DNA of 62,439 bases, taken from positions 1 through 62,439 of the forward strand of contig CAYSPG010000022.1 of assembly GCA_964432885.1 (NCBI GenBank). Direction: 5' to 3'. The notes under the pieces were generated by a model. It did not search any database and had not been told where the DNA came from. It was given only the letters and a program-made list of their open reading frames with translations. Of the stretch, positions 55,053 through 62,439 are shown in pieces. The stretch's first letter is position 1, and every line of letters begins with the position of its first letter. This DNA is from CAYSPG01 sp964432885. GTDB lineage: Bacteria > Bacteroidota > Bacteroidia > AKYH767-A > OLB10. The position numbers and the translations under genes are program-made.

Positions 55053-55607
55053 TTATTTGGATGGTGCTACTTTTTCCTGCCAACTTAAATCGGTAAACAC
55101 AGCTTCGTCAAAGTTTTTTTGTTTGTTTCCTTTTTCCGAAACGCAATATAATTTAAAGCGTCCCGACATTTTCTTCTCTGTTAAATCAAACTTTGTAAAC
55201 TCAATAAAGCCATTGTTACATGGATAAGTACTCATGTCATTTTCGCGTACAGCGGCTTGCAAAAAATCACCGGTGTTAACAGTGCCGGGTTTTTCGGGGC
55301 CCGAATAATTCATGGTTACCTGCGAATTTCCATTTGTTAAATAAATAGAATAAATTTTTTTATCCTTTACCGTAAAAACATTTACGGTATAAGCGGTAGA
55401 AACCCACTCTTCATTATTTAAAGTGGCACGTGCGTTTTTTCTTTCGGGTATATACTCTCCCTTTTTTATTATCGAATCAAATGTTTCTTTGGCAATAGGA
55501 GGTTCTTGCAAAATTTTTTCTTCGACAGAAGGGTTGGAACTGCATGATGCAAGAACCAGAGTGCAAACAGCCCCCCAAAGCAGGTTATGTAATATAAAAC
55601 ATTTCAT
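55053..55607 (-). CDS. Lipoprotein with DUF6252-like C-terminal region
   Basis: 184 residues. Lipobox with Cys in LVLASCSSNP. The last part, GFIEFTKFDLTEKKMSGRFKL ... AVFTDLSWQ, resembles the end of its upstream neighbour (KFTSLDKTKGKASGTFSF ... GVFTNAPWN), so the two are related. Outer-membrane or periplasmic lipoprotein; function unknown. Starts 3 nt after the upstream gene. Confidence 0.65.
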   Translation of the reverse strand: MKCFILHNLLWGAVCTLVLASCSSNPSVEEKILQEPPIAKETFDSIIKKGEYIPERKNARATLNNEEWVSTAYTVNVFTVKDKKIYSIYLTNGNSQVTMNYSGPEKPGTVNTGDFLQAAVRENDMSTYPCNNGFIEFTKFDLTEKKMSGRFKLYCVSEKGNKQKNFDEAVFTDLSWQEKVAPSK

Positions 55608-55610
55608 TCT

Positions 55611-56258
55611 TTAATTCCATGGTGCGTTGGTAAAAACCCCGTTGGTTACTGCTATAGTCGTGCCGTTAATTCCATTAAAACTAAATGTTCCTGAAGCTTT
55701 TCCTTTTGTTTTATCAAGGCTGGTAAACTTTAATTTACCCACATTAAAAGCCTGAAAAGGAGTTCCGATGGGGTTAATATACTTCATAATAGGAACCGTA
55801 ACTCCGGCCGGTAACGCTGCCAAATCATATTCAGTACCCACAGCAATTGTATGACTGGCATTTACCGCATTGATATAAATATCAATTGCACCGGATGAAG
55901 TTGTTGTTCCATAAATTCTATAACCAGTGGTTCCGGATACAGAGGTGGAGTCAACAAAATATGTAGTGGCAGAAAAACCTGAACCAGCAATTAAAGCAGT
56001 AAATGACGGACATGCATCGCAAGGACCGCCACAATCTACATCGGTTTCACCTTGGTTTTGTATTCCATCAGTACAAGTTGCACAGGCATTGGCACATGGG
56101 CCGCCACAGTCAACGCCTGTTTCTCCCTGATTTTGAATTCCGTCAGTACAAGTTCCTGTTGACGCTGTTGTATCATCATCATCGCTTTTTTTGCAGCCGT
56201 TAAAAACCACTGCTAAAAATAAAATTGCCATCAGGGCTGTTGTTAATTTATGGGTCAT
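55611..56258 (-). CDS. Lipoprotein with two Cys-rich repeats
   Basis: 215 residues. Lipobox VVFNGC; two near-identical repeats of CTDGIQNQGET-VDCGGPC (about 36-72), each with four cysteines; then a beta-rich C-terminal domain similar to the downstream neighbour's. The repeat type is frequent in secreted proteins of this phylum. Co-transcribed with the 55053-55607 gene. Confidence 0.75.
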   Translation of the reverse strand: MTHKLTTALMAILFLAVVFNGCKKSDDDDTTASTGTCTDGIQNQGETGVDCGGPCANACATCTDGIQNQGETDVDCGGPCDACPSFTALIAGSGFSATTYFVDSTSVSGTTGYRIYGTTTSSGAIDIYINAVNASHTIAVGTEYDLAALPAGVTVPIMKYINPIGTPFQAFNVGKLKFTSLDKTKGKASGTFSFNGINGTTIAVTNGVFTNAPWN

Positions 56259-56374
56259 ATATTTTTGTTTGCCGCTAAATTATTTTTTGTGTTTGGGCAT
56301 TTGGTTGCACAGGTCTTGTTTTACTAACATCGTTTTGCACATATAAATGAAAACACCGTTGTCATATACAAAAA

Positions 56375-56521
56375 AAGATTCCTCATTTCATTCGGAATGA
56401 CAGTTAATTCGGAGAGAACGAGGATGAGGCTGGGCTTATTTTTGCGCAAAGCGCAAAAATAAGCCCAGCCTCATCCTCAAAACAACTATACTTTGTCATT
56501 CCGAATGAAATGAGGAATCTT
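56375..56521. repeat. Giant composite hairpin element, copy B
   Basis: It fills the centre of the 322-bp gap 56259-56580. Outer arms 56375-56402 and 56494-56521 pair perfectly (28 bp). The inner part is a perfect 59-bp palindrome (56420-56478) with centre GCGC-AAA-GCGC. Arms are related to copy A but with paired changes (ATTCC / GGAAT). The rest of the gap has nothing recognised. Confidence 0.93.
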
Positions 56522-56580
56522 AACATCATAAAATATAGTTTTAATCGGACAATATATAAATGAAAATTTACAAAGCAGCA

Positions 56581-57636
56581 TTAATCAAAATAAAGTGTTA
56601 CAAGTGACTGTACGGTATGCTCTATGGTTGCTGGCCTTACGGAATTTCCCTTTTTGTAATTCTCCAAAATACCTTTAATGGTATTTGGTATTTCAGTTGC
56701 ATTTTTCACAAGATGAGTTTGTGTTGTATTCGGCACATATCCTTTTTCAAAACTCACAATATGGCATCCGCAAAAAAGCGCTTCTTGTATAACATACCCC
56801 ATTGACTCAAATGAAGAAGTGTGCAAAAATATTTTGCTTCGATTCATATACTGCATCACCTGTGTGCGCGAAACACTTCCGTAAAGCGAAATATTTTTTT
56901 CAAGATTTTTTTCTTTTATCAGTTGTAAAATATTTTGGTGCTCAGGCCCGTCACCACAAATTACGCACCGGATATCCGGAAATTTTTTCTTCAATTCAGC
57001 AATGGCTTCAACCCAAACGTTAAACTGTTTTAATTTAATTAATGACCCCACTCCAATAACATCTGTTGTACGCTCAACCGTAGTATCAAATGCATAAAAG
57101 TCATCCTCCATGCCTTGTGGAATTACAGCGCAAACCGTTTTGCCTGTTGTTTTTTTATAATGCGCGGCAGCAAATTCTGATAGAGATATGATTTTGAATT
57201 TTGAAAATTTAAACAACGGCAAATAGTTGTTTGTTGGCAAACAATCCTGCCCCATCTGGTAACAAAAGTGCGGCAGTTTGTATTTTTTTGAAATGAAATT
57301 GCCAATAACAGCACATTCGGTTAGCCAAAAGCTTTGAATCAAATCAACGTTGTTTTTGGCAATAAAACTTTTTACTTCGCTTAGTATTGTTTTCCAAGTT
57401 TTAAAACGTACAAGCCCTTTTTTGTTTTTTCCTCCTGCTGAAAAAACACGGGTATCAAATAAATTGTACCAGCCTTTGGTAAAAGGATATTGAAACGTAA
57501 AAACAGTAATTGTAATTTCAGGATAATATTTTTTAAACCCACGCAACAATGCCTGCAGGTATGGCAGGCATGTAGTGTCTGATTCGTTTTGGGCAAAACC
57601 CGGCACCAGCCAAATTATATGCTTACCTGATTTCAT
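56581..57636 (-). CDS. Glycosyltransferase family 4 (GT-B)
   Basis: 351 residues from ATG 57636 (MKSGKHIIWLVPGFAQNESD). GT-B fold with C-terminal nucleotide-sugar site: CVICGDGPEHQNIL, SLYGSVSRTQVMQYMNRSKIFLHTSSFESMGYVIQEALFCG, including the E-x7-E motif. Adds a sugar to an unknown acceptor. The start overlaps the 3' end of the upstream membrane glycosyltransferase gene by 14 nt, so they act together. Confidence 0.88.
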   Translation of the reverse strand: MKSGKHIIWLVPGFAQNESDTTCLPYLQALLRGFKKYYPEITITVFTFQYPFTKGWYNLFDTRVFSAGGKNKKGLVRFKTWKTILSEVKSFIAKNNVDLIQSFWLTECAVIGNFISKKYKLPHFCYQMGQDCLPTNNYLPLFKFSKFKIISLSEFAAAHYKKTTGKTVCAVIPQGMEDDFYAFDTTVERTTDVIGVGSLIKLKQFNVWVEAIAELKKKFPDIRCVICGDGPEHQNILQLIKEKNLEKNISLYGSVSRTQVMQYMNRSKIFLHTSSFESMGYVIQEALFCGCHIVSFEKGYVPNTTQTHLVKNATEIPNTIKGILENYKKGNSVRPATIEHTVQSLVTLYFD

Positions 57637-59029
57637 ACAGTTGCCATCCTGAATCAAAATTTTTTACCAATGTAATTTGTGTTTTATTGCGGATAATATT
57701 ATAATTGCTCATCACATTCATGTTTTCATATTGCTTTTCAAATTTTGGCAAGTTAACAAGCAACAAGGCAGGTTTATTTATTTTGTTTATTGACTCATTC
57801 CATAAATCAATTACAGTGTGCTTAACATCAAATGCATTAAGCGCAGCAGTCATTTCAGTGGTATAAACTGTGGTGTGTGGTACTGATTGAATAAAAGAAA
57901 TTATTTTTTGTTCGTTTGCATTGTAATGGTAAAAGGGAATAAATGCGCGTGTAAATAATACAAGCTGAAGCATTGCCACCGTAATTAAAACAACTTTTTT
58001 GTTTGTAAATTTTTCTGAAATGTATTTCCAAGAAAGTTGAGCTGCCGGAAATAGAAAAACTAAAACTAAAGGAAACGATAACAGCAGCACCCTGTTATTT
58101 TGAAACGGAATGCAGCCAACAAAAAAAGCGTACGAATACCATGACAATAAAACAATTTTAATAAATGGTTCTTTAAAAAATATTTTTCGCGTAAAAAACA
58201 ATACAATCAGCCCTGCAAAAAAATATCCGGGCGAATACAGATTGCTGAAACAGTAAACAATATTTGGCAGCGTATAAGTCTGCAAGCCATCAGCAGTTAA
58301 AAATTCAGACTTAAAAAGATTGGCAACATTCCATTCGAAAATAAAATAGTGAGGAAGCAGGCTGTGAACATTTCCGCTTTTAATAACAACAAGGGGAATT
58401 AAAATTACAGCCGCTGTAATAAGTGAGAGCAACAAAATGCGAAAGTTAAACCTGCCGGCAAAAATTTTAACAGCATAAAAAAACGGAAACAGTAAAATTA
58501 CAGCTGCTGCATATCGTGTAATGCAAGCCAAACATGCAAATAAAACAAAGTACAAAAAGGAATTTATTTTTCCTGCCGACAGCTTTACCAAAAAATATAA
58601 ACTGCCCATGATAAAATTAAGGCATAGCATATCTGACATGCACGTAACGGCACTGCGTAAACTAAACGGTGACAAAAACCAGAAAAGTAATAAGTAAAAA
58701 CGGATTGCGTTTTTTTTATCAGAATAAAAATGCAGCAGAATTTTTTCGGTAAAATAAAATGTAAATAAAAACGAAAGCATGGAAACAAGTTGAAGAGAAA
58801 ACACTGGAGAAAAAACAAATGAAAGTAAACTTCCTGTAAGCGGATACATAAAACTCCAAAAAAAATCACCGGGATTTTTACCTGTTATAAAGAAGTGATG
58901 CAATGCTTTGCTGTATCTAAAGTATTCGTATGCATCTTGTCCGTACAAACCATTAAAACCAACAGCATTTACAAACGCAAGCATCACAAAAAATAGTAAC
59001 GGATAAAAAAACCTGCTTACAAAAACCAT
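57623..59029 (-). CDS. Polytopic membrane glycosyltransferase (GT39/ArnT-like)
   Basis: 468 residues from ATG 59029. About 11-12 membrane helices. YGQDAYEYFRYSKALHHF in the first loop holds an acidic D-x-Y motif like the catalytic loop of GT-C enzymes, and GIPFQNNRVLLLSFPLVLVF lies near the end of the membrane part. Probably transfers a sugar from a lipid carrier in the periplasm. The frame opens at TTG 59041 but ATG four codons on is preferred. Starts 15 nt after the serine hydrolase gene. Confidence 0.75.
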   Translation of the reverse strand: MVFVSRFFYPLLFFVMLAFVNAVGFNGLYGQDAYEYFRYSKALHHFFITGKNPGDFFWSFMYPLTGSLLSFVFSPVFSLQLVSMLSFLFTFYFTEKILLHFYSDKKNAIRFYLLLFWFLSPFSLRSAVTCMSDMLCLNFIMGSLYFLVKLSAGKINSFLYFVLFACLACITRYAAAVILLFPFFYAVKIFAGRFNFRILLLSLITAAVILIPLVVIKSGNVHSLLPHYFIFEWNVANLFKSEFLTADGLQTYTLPNIVYCFSNLYSPGYFFAGLIVLFFTRKIFFKEPFIKIVLLSWYSYAFFVGCIPFQNNRVLLLSFPLVLVFLFPAAQLSWKYISEKFTNKKVVLITVAMLQLVLFTRAFIPFYHYNANEQKIISFIQSVPHTTVYTTEMTAALNAFDVKHTVIDLWNESINKINKPALLLVNLPKFEKQYENMNVMSNYNIIRNKTQITLVKNFDSGWQLYEIR

Positions 59030-59044
59030 TAATACAAGCAATGG

Positions 59045-60562
59045 CTAGTTTATCTTTACAAACTCGTAAGACAAATAATCAATAAAATCATTCACCTTTA
59101 CGGTAATTGATTTTACATTTCCGTTTTCAATAGTAAACGGTAATTCATGAATGCCATAGGTAACATCGCTGAAAGTGCATATAAAACTTTTTTCGCCTGT
59201 AGGTTCAAGTGCTCCCTTTACACGTGGGTGGTGCAACAGGTGCATTACTAATTTTCCGTTTTCACTTTTAATTTCCATTTGGCCATACACCTCGTTTTTA
59301 TAGGTGCCAATAAATTTTTCGGCTGGCAATGCAAGTGCAGGTTTTGATAATGATTTTTTTCTCAGGCTTTCAATACGCTTGTTGTCCTCATCGGTACCGG
59401 CTGAATAGCGTGCGTAATAATTTTGGCTGATGTTTTTGTACGGCTGGTTTGCCAATGCATCAATTATTTGCTGGCGCAATGCAACAAAAAGCCAATTGGC
59501 ATCGCTGTTTGTAAGTATGGTAAAGCCTGCATTTAGTTCAGGAATCAATGTTGTGTTGGTTACAAAACCATTTGCCCCACCATCATGTGAAATAATTTTA
59601 TATCCATGCATGTCTTCCAATTCCCACCCCAATCCATAAGTATTAAAATGCGCTGATGGCATATCAGGATTGTTTGCATCGCGCACAATCATATTTGATG
59701 TACGTGTTTTTTTAATTACATCAAACGGAATTATTTGTTTGCCATTGTATCGTCCGCTGTCAAGTTGCATCATTATCCAGTGCGAAATATCGCTTACACA
59801 CGAGTTGATGGAGGCACACGGGCCAATGTTGTCAATGTTGGCGTAATCAATACGCATAAGTTTATTTTCAAAAACAGTATAAGGGCGCGCTGCATTGGCA
59901 TCGCCAACAATAGTTGCGTAGCTTGTGCTCGTGCGGTTCATGCCAAGGGGTTTAAAAATACGGTGATGCACAAAATCTTCCCAAGTAGTATCGGTAACAA
60001 TTTTTACAATCTCGCCAGCTGTAACAAAACCCATGTTGCAGTAACCATAGCGCGACCTAAAGCTATACGATGGTTTTACGTTGCGCATATTCATGATAAG
60101 TTCTTTGCGTGTAAGGTTGCAATCCCAGTTTAAAATATCACTTTGAAAGGTGCGAAAGCCAATACGATGGCAAAGCATATCGCGCACGGTAACTTCTTTT
60201 GTTGCAAGTTCATCGTATAATTTAAAGTCAGGAATAAACTTTGTGATTTTATCGTCAAGCGAAATACGTTTTTCATTGTCGAGCAGTGCCAGCGAAGTGC
60301 CGGTGTATGCTTTGGTGTTTGATGCAATTTGAAACAAGGTGTTTTCGTCCACCTTATCGCTTTTGCCTACTTCGCGCACGCCATACCCTTTCATTACTAT
60401 CGTTTTTCCGTCTTTAACTATTGCCACTGCCATGCCGGGCAAATTCCATCGTTGCATTTCGCGTACTATGTATGCGTCAAGGCTGTCGGAAATAAATTTG
60501 TTTTGTGCAAAGGCATGTGTGCTTAATACTAAAGCAATGGTTGAAATAAAAATATTTTTCAT
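59045..60562 (-). CDS. Serine hydrolase (class C beta-lactamase family) with DUF3471-like tail
   Basis: 505 residues. Signal peptide 1-19. Active-site S81-N-T-K84 (S-x-x-K) and Y174-C-N176 (Y-x-N) as in class C beta-lactamases and D-Ala carboxypeptidases; HDGGANGF supplies the third motif. The C-terminal 110 residues form a beta barrel resembling DUF3471. Periplasmic hydrolase or peptidase; drug resistance is not implied. Confidence 0.9.
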   Translation of the reverse strand: MKNIFISTIALVLSTHAFAQNKFISDSLDAYIVREMQRWNLPGMAVAIVKDGKTIVMKGYGVREVGKSDKVDENTLFQIASNTKAYTGTSLALLDNEKRISLDDKITKFIPDFKLYDELATKEVTVRDMLCHRIGFRTFQSDILNWDCNLTRKELIMNMRNVKPSYSFRSRYGYCNMGFVTAGEIVKIVTDTTWEDFVHHRIFKPLGMNRTSTSYATIVGDANAARPYTVFENKLMRIDYANIDNIGPCASINSCVSDISHWIMMQLDSGRYNGKQIIPFDVIKKTRTSNMIVRDANNPDMPSAHFNTYGLGWELEDMHGYKIISHDGGANGFVTNTTLIPELNAGFTILTNSDANWLFVALRQQIIDALANQPYKNISQNYYARYSAGTDEDNKRIESLRKKSLSKPALALPAEKFIGTYKNEVYGQMEIKSENGKLVMHLLHHPRVKGALEPTGEKSFICTFSDVTYGIHELPFTIENGNVKSITVKVNDFIDYLSYEFVKIN

Positions 60563-60581
60563 TTGTTTTTTTTTGTGTTGT

Positions 60582-61349
60582 TTATTTTACTGCGCGTGTT
60601 GCTATAAAAGAAGGAAAAAAATTATTGAGTGCATGATCATGATCCCAAACATCTTCAAACATATCGGTAAGCCGAAATCCCAATCGCATTTGCTCACCAA
60701 GTAAATCATTTAGCGAGTGGCCATGTATAAGCGGTTCATCACGGTCAATAAAATATTTTAAATCCTTTTTGCTTAGTGATGTAAGGTCAGAGTAAGGTTG
60801 TTTGTAACGTAAAATAACTTTTCCTTTTTCCACCTCTCGTTCGTTAAACTGCAATGTGATGGGATTATAAAAACCCGACATAAACACACCGCCTTTTGCA
60901 AGCACCCTGTACACCTGCCGCCATACCACAGTAACATCTTGTATAAATGCCACCGAGCATGGATTAAAAACAAAATCAAATTCGCCATCGGCAAAGCGAG
61001 ATAAATCGCGCATATCACCTTGTATAATGGAAATGGGTAAATTATTCTCATCGCACACTTGCTTATCAAGCAAAAGTTGTTTGTGCGAATTATCAAATGA
61101 AGTTACCACTGCACCAGCCGCTGCAAAAATGGGCGCCTGCTGCCCGCCACCTGATGCAAGGCAAAGAACACGCGCATTTTTTAATGGAGGCAGCCAACTT
61201 ATCGGAATAGGTTTTACAGGAGTAAGCACCACATTAATTTTTCCGTTGCGCGCATCATCCACTTCCTGTTTAGTAACAGGCACACTCCATCGGCCCTTGC
61301 TGTCAGCGCATTTATCCCATGCCATACTGTTGTATTGTACTACATCCAT
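60582..61349 (-). CDS. SAM-dependent methyltransferase (class I)
   Basis: 255 residues from ATG 61349 (MDVVQYNSMAWDKCAD). Methyltransferase_11 fold with motif I ARVLCLASGGGQQAPIFAAAGA, SIIQGDMRDLSRFADGEFDFVFNP for motifs II-III, and YRVLAKGGVFMSGF. Small-molecule acceptor unknown. The frame extends 22 codons upstream without family similarity. Confidence 0.88.
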   Translation of the reverse strand: MDVVQYNSMAWDKCADSKGRWSVPVTKQEVDDARNGKINVVLTPVKPIPISWLPPLKNARVLCLASGGGQQAPIFAAAGAVVTSFDNSHKQLLLDKQVCDENNLPISIIQGDMRDLSRFADGEFDFVFNPCSVAFIQDVTVVWRQVYRVLAKGGVFMSGFYNPITLQFNEREVEKGKVILRYKQPYSDLTSLSKKDLKYFIDRDEPLIHGHSLNDLLGEQMRLGFRLTDMFEDVWDHDHALNNFFPSFIATRAVK

Positions 61350-61519
61350 AAAATTTATTTTGCTGCTAAAAGTAGTTATTTCGGTTGTTTTTATGGAATG
61401 TATTTTTAATTGCATCTCTTAATCAAAAAAATGTAAAGATTGTTTTTCACTTTCTGCTTTTCAAAAAAGCCACTGGCATTTTGCTGGCGGCTTTATTTTT
61501 TATTTTAGCATTCTTAATT

Positions 61520-62206
61520 ATGAAACAAAAACTTTTACTGCTTCATGGCGCGCTTGGTTCGGCTGCCATGTTTGATAAACTTAGCGAAGAACTAAAAAGC
61601 AACTTTGAAATATTTAAATTTAATTTTAGCGGTCATGGAGGCAAAGCTTTTTTGCATACTGACTTTTCTATTAAAAATTTTGCAGAAGAACTGGAAGAAT
61701 ATATTGAAATTAAGACGCTGTCACCTGCAAATATTTTTGGTTACAGCATGGGCGGCTATGTGGCTTTGTGGTTAGCTAAAAATAAACCACACTTAATAAA
61801 TGCCATTTTTACACTTGGCACCAAACTTAACTGGAATAGTGCAACAGCAGAAAAGGAAATTAAAATGCTTGATGCAAATAAAATGGAAATTAAAATTCCT
61901 GCGTTTGCAAATGAGTTAAAGCAAAGACATGCGCCTAACGATTGGAAAAAAGTGGTAACCCAAACAGCGATGCTCATCAAGCAACTTGGCAATAATCATT
62001 TAACCAACAGCGATTTTGAAAAAATTAATACCGGCATTTTATTAACTATTGGTGATTCAGATAATATGGTTACATCAGCCGAAGCGCAAAGTGCCAGCCT
62101 GCTGATGCAAAATGCTCAATTCAAAGTTTTGCCGCAAACATTTCATTCTTTTGAAAAGGTAGATGCACATATGCTGGCGGAAGAAGTGCAGCTTTTTTTC
62201 ATCTAA
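61520..62206 (+). CDS. Alpha/beta hydrolase
   Basis: 228 residues from ATG 61520 (MKQKLLLLHGALGSAAMFDKL). Nucleophile elbow G-Y-S-M-G, acid in GDSDNMVT, histidine in PQTFHSFEKV. LLLHG supplies the oxyanion region. Resembles MenH-like or carboxylesterase enzymes; substrate unknown. The 45 codons open before this ATG have no family match. Confidence 0.87.
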   Translation: MKQKLLLLHGALGSAAMFDKLSEELKSNFEIFKFNFSGHGGKAFLHTDFSIKNFAEELEEYIEIKTLSPANIFGYSMGGYVALWLAKNKPHLINAIFTLGTKLNWNSATAEKEIKMLDANKMEIKIPAFANELKQRHAPNDWKKVVTQTAMLIKQLGNNHLTNSDFEKINTGILLTIGDSDNMVTSAEAQSASLLMQNAQFKVLPQTFHSFEKVDAHMLAEEVQLFFI

Positions 62207-62323
62207 TTGTTTTTCTTAACCTCATCTTTTTTTAAGTAAGCGTTATTAAAAAGACTTTAAACCTATACCAAAGTTTACTTTGATAACCACTGTTGTCCGA
62301 TAAAAATTTCGAATTCTGTTTTT

Positions 62324-62439
62324 AGATGCCTCGGCTTGGCTCGGCATGACAGTGTTTAATTATTTTAGTGGGAGAGGTGGGGGGGGGGTTTTTGTGTGGT
62401 TAAAAGATTGAAACAGACGAAGAGACACCAGTAGGGAGT
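62324..62439. repeat. Left half of a third hairpin element, copy C (cut by the window end)
   Basis: 62324-62351 matches the 28-nt arm of copy A with three changes, including the ATGCC / GGCAT mini-hairpin. A G-rich run and TTTTTG follow as in copy A's core, but the right arm is missing because the sequence ends. The last 30 bases look unrelated. The 118 nt before the arm are AT-rich with nothing recognised. Confidence 0.75.

Noticed and set aside
59045..60562. Beta-lactamase resistance gene
   Set aside because: The S-x-x-K/Y-x-N family is mostly peptidases and esterases in this setting; the DUF3471-like tail and context do not support a resistance role.
61466..61498. Terminator before the alpha/beta hydrolase
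   Set aside because: AAAGCC / GGCTTT pair with several mismatches inside; too weak to call.

Overview
The window looks like a contig from a member of the Bacteroidota, probably the Chitinophagales/Sphingobacteriales side. Grounds: AT-rich DNA, several promoters of the TTTG / TAnnTTTG type, almost no Shine-Dalgarno signals, proteins with type IX secretion (T9SS) C-terminal tails, propeller-type sensor kinases paired with LytTR regulators, and the gene order hpt-adk-obg. It opens inside the 3' end of a 23S rRNA gene and stops inside a repeat element; both are typical assembly break points.

Layout. 1-543: 23S rRNA 3' end, 5S rRNA, terminator. 594-5579: a two-gene error-prone polymerase operon (dinB fused to a 2H phosphoesterase domain, then a short dnaE). 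5576-7272: four small genes (DUF1905/YdeI, zinc ribbon, SRPBCC, DUF1272). 7663-17113: a secreted SBBP-repeat T9SS protein, a LytTR regulator with propeller histidine kinase, and a large secreted M4 metalloprotease. 17252-22611: two TPR membrane paralogues sharing an almost identical 3' end and flanking a Bro-N gene, then an array of short palindromes, a His-rich membrane protein and a YjbR protein. 22773-25557: metallophosphoesterase, small outer-membrane-like protein, and a protealysin-type M4 protease with its probable emfourin inhibitor. 25880-31837: Ala-Glu epimerase, YoeB toxin-antitoxin pair, aconitase, Kup potassium transporter. 31886-36435: second propeller sensor kinase with a REC-PAS-LytTR regulator. 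36537-44509: hpt-adk-obg-PAP2 operon, purK, GT9, SIMPL protein, dapD, M48 protease. 44498-54329: FAD oxidoreductase, AAA ATPase, PD40 protein, DinB-like fold protein, tgt, GT2, sigma factor, rsmG, rpmH, GNAT. 54413-62206: lipoproteins, two glycosyltransferases, serine hydrolase, methyltransferase, alpha/beta hydrolase.

The most notable signals are: (1) fusion of a Y-family DNA polymerase to a 2H phosphoesterase domain, with a 65-bp perfect palindrome over its start codon; (2) palindromic elements inserted in frame into protein-coding genes (twice in dnaE, once in the epimerase); (3) a family of about 145-bp giant hairpins whose arms and cores covary between copies; (4) a 226-bp tandem array carrying six kinds of short palindrome; (5) a protealysin-emfourin operon; (6) the TPR paralogues with a 293-bp near-identical segment around a Bro-N gene. 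No CRISPR array, tRNA, prophage or intact transposase gene was seen.
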